Of a DNA stretch of 64,000 bases, positions 57,625 to 64,000 are shown piece by piece. A program made the translations under genes and the position numbers. Numbering within the stretch: position 1 is the stretch's first letter; every line of letters starts with the position of its first letter. Source of the stretch: Vicugna pacos (taxonomy: Eukaryota; Chordata; Mammalia; Artiodactyla; Camelidae). The notes under the pieces are model-generated. The model had not been told where the DNA came from. It searched no databases and saw nothing but the letters and a program-made list of their open reading frames with translations. The DNA lies in assembly GCF_048564905.1 (NCBI RefSeq), contig NC_133005.1, forward strand, positions 3,351,001 through 3,415,000, written 5' to 3'.

Positions 57625-60391
57625 CTGGGGGGGCGGGAGGAGGCGGTGAGCTGAGGGCAAGCCCAGCCCCACCAGTCTGGGGACCCTCTGATCAAGAAGC
57701 AGAAAGGCCTGTGATCAGGACAGTCTCCCCGGGGGGCCAGGTCTGCTCTCTGCACCAAGACAGAATGCAAGGAGCATCTCGTGGAGCAGAGCGGGGCTGC
57801 AGGCGGGGGGCCGGCGTGCGGCTACCGAGCACGTGCTTTCCACCTGAAGGCTGGCCTTTTTCACTTGTTGCTTTCTGGACAGCGAGGGGCTTAAGAGAGG
57901 AGAAACAGCTCCAGAAAAAGCTGGACAATATCTGAACTCAGGACGCTCCTGGGAAACCCAGACCGGATGCTGCCAGGTTGTGCAGGGAACCTGAGCGTCC
58001 GAGTCCCACCTGCACAGTCAGCCTTTACTAGACCTGCAGAGGGGCTGACCCCCGCCACCCAGTCTTGTAGGAACAGCCAGGAGCAGCAGGCTCCTTTCCT
58101 CTCTTCCTCCAAGCTTGGGAACACCATCTCTCTCCACACCATCTTCCATACTACGCTGGCTTCTGTTTGCTTAGTACTTGGGCTCTGTGCTCAGGGGTGA
58201 TCACGGGTTTTAACTTTTTTAATCCTCACCACAACCCCATAGAGGAGGTGCTAATATTAGTCCCATTCTGCAGATGAGGAAACTGAGGCCCTGTCCAAGG
58301 CCCGCACGCCAGGAAGCAGCAGAGGGCCATTCACACCCTGCAGTCAGGCCCCTGAGCCGGGGCAGGGCCCCTTTGTTTACACAGGAGGGATTAAGTCAGC
58401 GTGGGGTGGGAACACCAGACACCAGAGGCGTTGCTTCCTTTATGCAAATGAGCCCACGCTGGCTTGGACCAGCTGGGCAAGCTGAGAGGAAAGCAGGTGG
58501 TGAGAGGGCAGGAGGAGGGGCCGGTGGCAACAGTGAGGTCAGCGGAAAGAGACCAGTGTGGTGGACATCACCCCAGGAGAGGGTAAATTGCAAGAGCTGA
58601 AATGATCAGGTCATTCTGGATGCCACTCGACCCCCCACTTTCTATAAAATTATAAAAAATGCAAACTGCATGTGGTTAGACGCACACTCGGGGGGCAGCA
58701 ACTGAAAGGGACACCTCCGCTGGAACCTGGCCTCGCTCCTTCCCTGCCCAGACCTGGAGGATGGTAGTGACCTCCGGGGGGTGCCTGGCTCGGCCCCTTT
58801 CAAACCAGAGACTGCACCTCACTTCCACTCAGGGCTGCACTCAACTCGGGGCGGCCTCGGGCTCCAGGGAGGACAGTGCATGCAGAAACACAGCATTTCT
58901 TCAGGTTCTTCTGGAGCCTTCTGTTAAATGAGCTCCCGCACCCTTTCTAACCCTCCGTGGGGTCCCTGCGGGAATCCGTCCAGCTCCGTGGGGCTCCGCC
59001 TGGGAAGGAGCCGCCCCCGCCCCGCCCGCTGTTACTGCGGTTACCATGGTTACGGCTGAGGCTGGAGTTTTGGGGAAGCGATTCTCCAGGTGGCTGGACC
59101 AGGTCTCGGGGCTCCTCCTGGTTTTCCCTCACTCCCAGCCGTTCCTCAGGGCTTCTCAGAACCCCCCAAGAGAGCCAGGAGGCAGACAGGAGGAAGGGGA
59201 ACCTCGGGTCCCGGGGCTAACCTGCGTGTTACTGGGCTTTGGAGAAAACCATCGGGCCACCAAGGCTACTCCCCAGACCTGCCCCCAGCGCGAGGTCAAG
59301 TGAGAGTGTGCGTGAACACGGGGTGAGGGCGACACCTCTGGCTAAAAGATTTCAGTTGAAAAAAAAAATCACTTGTTTGTGAGGCTGAAAGCAAGGGATA
59401 AACACAAGTTAGTTGTGTCAAGTTTATACAGCTGTTATTACCTCCAAAATAATCTTTTCAGAACCTTGTTTCCTCAGCTCTTAGGTTTAATTCTCCAGAA
59501 TTTACACTGTATTTCTACCCGACACTCAGGCACCATCAGATGTGCGTAACTTTGTCATGGCTTTTAATTTCTGCCCAGCTCTAATTCTAATGAGTTAGGC
59601 TCCCTCCTCAGGTAAAAAGCAGAGTCCTGCGTGGACAGGGCACTCTGCATGGCTGGGTTTCCTAAAACGGGCTTTGGGGCAGAGGATCTGGTAAGCCACA
59701 GCCCTTCAATTAATGCCAATCCCTGGATCATTATTTCAGCTTCAGAAGGGACCCTTGGGTGGTCAGCTGGTCCAACGCCCTTCTTTTCTGGTTGAAGAAA
59801 CTGACCTGAGATCGGGGAAGTGGCTGTGATAGACGGATTCCCTCTCCCCCGTGCCTTACACCTTTCCTCCAGGCCCTTTGCTGTGACTCTGCTGTTCTTC
59901 CTACTCGAGCGTCCCACTTATTTTCCCCACTCCACTGACACTGGGCTTGGTTGATGGAGTGTGGGTGGGAGCCACGAGTCAAGGCCCAGGAAGCACCTGT
60001 GTTTGCCCACACCCTCTGGCTGTCCAGTGACCCACCAGAAGACATCCCCCAGGTAGCCACTGGTCCAAAACAGATGAGCAAACACACAGAGTGAACACGA
60101 ACCCCACTTGCTGCCTGAATCAAAGGTAATCAGGCTGGAGCTCGAAGCAGACTGCTTAACCAGTGCCTCCTAAGATTAATCACCCCACAGTCCACCTGCT
60201 GACACATGAGTAGGAGGAAACATTCTTGTGATTCTAAATCACAATGTTAGGGCTGGTTGTTATGCAGCATACTACCACAGTAGCTGACTGATACAGTTAC
60301 TGGGCTGAAACCCCTGCCCCTTCTCCCCTCAGGTTGAGAGTTTTTCTCTCTGAAGAGCTCTGTCCCTGCCTGGGGGCCTGGACACACTCAC
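57625..60391 (-). other. SLC24A3 intron 13
   Basis: A 2.8-kb intron. An antisense MIR lies at 58185-58325. A GC-box-rich patch with a near-palindromic GTTACCATGGTTAC lies around 59005-59060. A piece near 59715-59800 resembles an unnamed old repeat. No exon. Confidence 0.8.
58185..58325 (-). repeat. MIR SINE (antisense)
   Basis: 'Tttaatcctcaccacaaccc' with 'cattctgcagatgaggaaac' is the reverse of the MIR 3' part. Confidence 0.85.
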
Positions 60392-60558
60392 CATCCACAC
60401 CATGATGTAGGAGAAGGCTGCGATCCACAACGTGGAGGAAGCGAACGTCACCATAAACCACTTCTCCCAGCGGGGCTTGTTGCAGTTGGGGACAGTGAAG
60501 TATAAGACGAAGCTCAGGGGCCAGGTGAACGCCCATTTCACTGTTTCCAGTTTGCCAG
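60392..60558 (-). CDS. SLC24A3 exon 13: helices after the cytoplasmic loop
   Basis: A 167-bp exon encoding GKLETVKWAFTWPLSF to AFSYIMVWM (55 codons) after a two-base remnant (CT) of a split codon. Borders are tttatttccccag|CTGGCAAAC and GTGGATG|gtgagt. The sequence matches NCKX3 (FTVPNCNKPRWEKWFMVTF), with the start of a new membrane cluster after the large cytoplasmic loop. In human NCKX3 the split codon is Ser. The previous exon, encoding the acidic loop end, was not found and should lie beyond 64000, so intron 12 is longer than 3.4 kb. Exon numbers assume the human 17-exon structure. Confidence 0.96.
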
Positions 60559-61489
60559 CTGGGGAAATAAAGGCAAAAAAAAAAAAAATCAGCGAGCTGC
60601 GTTTCTCTGCTCCTCAGATACTGACACCCCATCGCAAGGCCTGTGACATAAATCTGACCACATTGCTCTTTTGCTCAAAGACTCAAGTGGCTTTCCACCA
60701 CCAACAGAAGAAAAAATTATCCACTGCCCACCTGCTCGTTAGGCCTCAAAATGACAGGATGAGTCACGTCTGAGTAACACAGGGCTCGGGGGAGAGTTTG
60801 GCAGATGGAGCCAGTGGAAAAGGATGAGGAAGAGTCTCAGGACACAGAAGGGGGTGTGGGGCATGTGTGGGGGTCAGGAGGAGATGAGGGAGGGGAGGTA
60901 AAGGCCACCAGCTGCCTCTGGTCCTTCTCCCCAGGGATGCAACAATGTGGTCCCAGACTACAAGGCGTCAGTGGTCACAGCGCCATCTAGTGGGGTTGCT
61001 CAACATCGCCTGTCAATTCGCTGAAATCGCGAAGGAAGGACGGTATGTACGCTCTCAAGGCTGTCAAAACGCTGCTGGAGTGTTTGCATTCCAAGCTGCT
61101 GCGGATTTGCAAAGTAATGATTGCTTCCTGGCTCTCTCACTAGCTGCTGCCACGACCAAGAGGAGGGATCTGTCAGTGATGACCCGAGCCTACATCTCGG
61201 CTGCCCGAGTGCTGGGGATCTGCGACAGCTGTGACGGCTTATTTGGGGACTGGATTACCGTGACTTCTTGTGGCCTCGGATTTAAAAAACACATTCGGTC
61301 TCCTTTAGTCGTTACCCTCCTGCTTAAGTGCCAACTCACCTCCGAAAAGAATTTTGTGCACATATACATACTTCCTTCTTCAATCAGTATCTCCACCTTC
61401 CAGAAAGTTCCCTGTGCCTCCTGCTGGTCTACATTCCACTGCCTACTACCACGGATTAGGTTTTCCTGTAAAACTTCCAATAAATGAAA

Positions 61490-61870
61490 TCATAGGGCGT
61501 TTTGGGGATCTGCTGTCTTTTATTCAACACAATGTCTTTCTGAGTTTCATTCGTGTGTCAGTATCCGGTCCTAATTGCCCTGGACTGTTCCATCCTGAGA
61601 ACACCCCGCGGGTTGTTTATCCAGTCTCCTGTGCGTGGGATTTGGGCTGCTGCCAGTTTTCAGGTATCACAGCTAGAGAGGCCGTGCGCTTTCTTGGGCA
61701 AGTCTTTCCGTGGCATGTTTTCATTTCTCTGGGGCCAAGACCCAGGAGGAGAATTGCTGAGTCATAAGGGAGGGTGTTATTTAACTTTATGAGAAACTGC
61801 TAAACAGACTTCTAAGATGATTGTGTCATTTTATATTTCCCCCAAGGTTAAAGAGGTATTTTTAAAATTA
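61490..61870 (+). repeat. Old L1M 3' region
   Basis: 'Tcttttattcaacacaatgt', 'aggagaattgctgagtcata' and 'tttatgagaaactgctaaac' follow the order of L1M 3' ends. Confidence 0.65.
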
Positions 61871-62064
61871 CATTTTGAACAGTGATTAATACAGTGTTTA
61901 ACAAAATTGATTTCATAATTTTACCCTGGCATCCAGCACTTACTTCATGTCTCTCTTACCAGTCTCCAGTTTCTTAGAACTGCAGAGTGAAGTTACAGAA
62001 GGTCACTTCTGGCCCCTGGTCTCCCTGGATGGTGGGGTGGCCCCTCGGGGGAGGGAGGGCTTTC

Positions 62065-62240
62065 TCATCAGACAGCACTGGGTCGGCTCCCTGCTCTGTC
62101 TGAGGCGAATGGCCCAGTTAATTAAATTCCCTAAGCCTCAGTTTCCCGGTCTGTAAAACGTGGACACAGAGACACTGAGCTTGCAGTTTCAGGCAGAATT
62201 CAATGAACGCTTAGGACAGGGGCTGGGACCATGTAAGTCT
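62065..62240 (+). repeat. MIR SINE
   Basis: 'Taagcctcagtttcccggtc' with 'tgtaaaacgtggacacagag' is the MIR core. Confidence 0.8.
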
Positions 62241-62424
62241 GCAAGTTGCTGGCGTCGAAATCCTCAGAATCTTCTTGACTCTTGCCAATCTTTCACCCCG
62301 ACCCCGACCCTGGCAACCCGCCCAGGGCACTCGGTCTGTCTGCAGCTGCCTCTCCCCACCGCCCCGCCTGGGGCCAGGTCCTCCATCTGTGAGCTGGCAG
62401 GAGGGCTGGCTTCCTAAGGGGACT

Positions 62425-62880
62425 CCCTGCTCCCTCACCTGGCCCACCTCCAGCTGCTTGCCACGGAAAACAAACCGCTCTAGAACCTTCCCCTGGCTTC
62501 CACTGCCCTCGGAGCAAAGCCACCAAGGCAAATGACTGACTGATTGGACTCCCACTTACCATCACCCTCCTGACACATGCCCCTGCCTCCAAGCCCCTTC
62601 CTTTCTGCCCCAGAGACTTTGCTTTGGTGGTTCCCTTTATGTGGCTCTCGGGGCTGAGTCGTCCTGTCGCGCAGGGCACCTCCAGCCCAAGTGTCACCAG
62701 ACCCCTCAGATCACCTGGTCTCAGCCAGGTCCCCACTCGCCCCACCCCATCCTTCGCCCTCCCATCACCTGCATTTATTTGCTTCTTAGCAAGTGTTTTC
62801 TATCTGAAATTATCATTATTTATTTCCTCACTTATTCTCAGTTACCCCCAAACCAGAATATAAACTCTACAACGACGTGT
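62425..62880 (+). repeat. L2 LINE 3' half
   Basis: 'Ctgccccagagactttgctt', 'ctgaaattatcattatttat' and 'ccagaatataaactctacaa' are L2 phrases in sense orientation. Confidence 0.75.
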
Positions 62881-62938
62881 CTTCTCCAGCTTGCTCACTC
62901 TTCTGTTTTTGTTTTTTTTAATAGCTTGGCGAGCATCT

Positions 62939-63062
62939 CTTTTTTGGAGGGGGTGGTTATTAGGTTTACTTATTTCCTTTCTTAGTGAAGGTCCTGGGGC
63001 TTGAACCCAGGACCTCGTGCACGCTAAGCATGTGCCCTACCGCTTGAGCCAGACCCTCCCCC
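62939..63062 (-). mobile_element. Camelid tRNA-Ala SINE (Vic-1 type)
   Basis: On the plus strand 'ttgaacccaggacctcgtgc' is the reverse of the B-box region and 'aagcatgtgccctaccgctt' the reverse of the A-box side. The A-rich tail lies at the left end as a T-rich run. Transcribed in the same direction as SLC24A3. Confidence 0.92.
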
Positions 63063-64000
63063 TCTCACCCCTGTTCTGGTGCCACGAACAGTGCAGGGCA
63101 TACATCACGTCCTCAGAACATATTACATCAACAGTAATAACGTCGCTGTGAACAATCTAATCAGACCAAAGAAAATGATTTGTTTCTGAGAGCCTAACGG
63201 TATCCCACTCACAGGCGCATAGTAAAGCAGAGAAAACACCTTATGAAGAAAGGGGAAGTCTCTTCCTACAGGCTGCCCTGCATCTTGCCAGATTTAAGGT
63301 TTGGAGATGGCAAAGTGGACAATGAGGCATTGGCTGTGTCTGGCGGGATTACGAAGCAAGACTGCTTGGGAGTTTTTTGTGAGGAGCTTTCAAACGCTGC
63401 ACAGCCCACAACACGGCCAGACCCTTGGCCCCCACGCGCCTCCTGGAATTCCGCGTGTTCCTGAACCCCGCACTGTGGTGACAAGTGATGCAGCCACCTG
63501 GGGCTCTCGGCATCCCCTCCCCGCCTTCCGGTCCTCCTGACGCCCTCGCAGGGAGAGGGGGAGACTTGGTTTGCTTTAAAATACACGTTAAATAAAGTCA
63601 CAAAGAAACACACGGATGGGAAGAGAAATGACTTCGCCCTGGCTCTCTCTCATTCTTCAGAAAATAAAAAAGAGGAGAAAATAGAGTCAGAACCATGACT
63701 GCAAGAGCTTAGAAAACGATACTGAGGAGGGAAAGTTGCAAGCAGGGTCAGCGCCAGGGAGTTTAGAGTTTTTTCCTTTCAGCTGCTTTAAAAAGCCTGA
63801 CTTCGACGCTGGGAGGGCATTCTACCTAGAAAGCAGTTTTCACCATCATTAAAAATGTTACAGGCGCTTTCTTTAAGTTATAGATCCATCGTAACAACCG
63901 CAAACAGTGGGCAAGTTCAATGAGCTTTATCTGGAAAGTGCCCGTGAGTGCAGAGTAACAAAGGTAGTAGCTCGCTGAACAAGCCAAGTGATGCAGACAT
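63063..64000. other. SLC24A3 intron 12 (part), no exon
   Basis: No exon was recognised up to the window edge. Confidence 0.45.

Larger units (their letters stand above)
60559..62935. other. SLC24A3 intron 12 (part), repeats
   Basis: Holds L2-like pieces in sense at 60640-60745 ('taaatctgaccacattgctc') and 62425-62880 ('tttatttcctcacttattct'). An old L1 3' region lies at about 61490-61870 ('aggagaattgctgagtcata') and a MIR at 62065-62240. No exon is recognised. Confidence 0.5.

Noticed and set aside
58274-58600. 108-codon plus-strand frame in SLC24A3 intron 13
   Set aside because: Partly MIR sequence; no family resemblance.
60559-64000. Search for SLC24A3 exon 12
   Set aside because: No minus-strand segment encoding the acidic loop end expected before GKLETV was found with a donor site; it probably lies beyond the window.

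Overview
The window is nuclear DNA of a placental mammal, very probably a camelid (camel, llama or alpaca). Five copies of a short SINE derived from a tRNA-Ala gene, of the camelid Vic-1 type (A box, B box GGTTCAATCCCC, A-rich tail), point to that clade. Several L1 3' ends of the artiodactyl type agree with it. Coding density is very low and interspersed repeats fill most of the window. The exons found belong to SLC24A3, so the segment should correspond to human 20p11.23, the SLC24A3-RIN2 interval. That assignment comes from recognising protein sequence and from memory of gene order, not from an alignment.

Right half (about 35.2-64 kb): the 3' part of SLC24A3 (NCKX3, a K+-dependent Na+/Ca2+ exchanger) lies on the minus strand. 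Its last five coding exons are at 60392-60558, 57510-57624, 56268-56380, 38798-38863 and 36851-37000. All have canonical GT/AG borders and matching phases, and together they encode the C-terminal exchanger domain (second alpha repeat and last membrane helices). The 3' UTR probably runs to an AATAAA at 35241-35246 (minus). The introns hold L2, MIR, hAT-type, L1 and LTR fossils and two camelid SINEs that lie antisense to the other three. A CpG-rich 33-bp minisatellite lies in intron 16, close to the last acceptor.

Middle (about 6.6-35 kb): intergenic, gene-poor and built mostly from repeats. It holds a rearranged L1 (8.2-10.4 kb), three L1 3' ends that each sit between clear target-site duplications (24.3, 25.0 and 27.7 kb), and a solo LTR with a 4-bp duplication and a 104-bp tandem repeat in its U3 (19.5-20.0 kb). 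It also holds other LTR fossils and a 39-bp tandem duplication with an NRF1-like site and CACGTG palindromes (32.1 kb).

Left end (1-6.5 kb): a strong CpG island (about 1.3-3.1 kb) with several minus-strand splice-donor-like sites. By synteny it may be an upstream promoter of RIN2, whose body would lie beyond the left edge. At 5765-6394 on the minus strand is an intronless 209-codon frame with a strong Kozak start. Its protein resembles the membrane-plus-coiled-coil part of the cTAGE5/MIA2-TANGO1 family. It is the most interesting gene-like object here: a divergent retrogene or a small lineage-specific cTAGE-like gene.

No CRISPR array, operon, rRNA gene or functional tRNA gene was seen.
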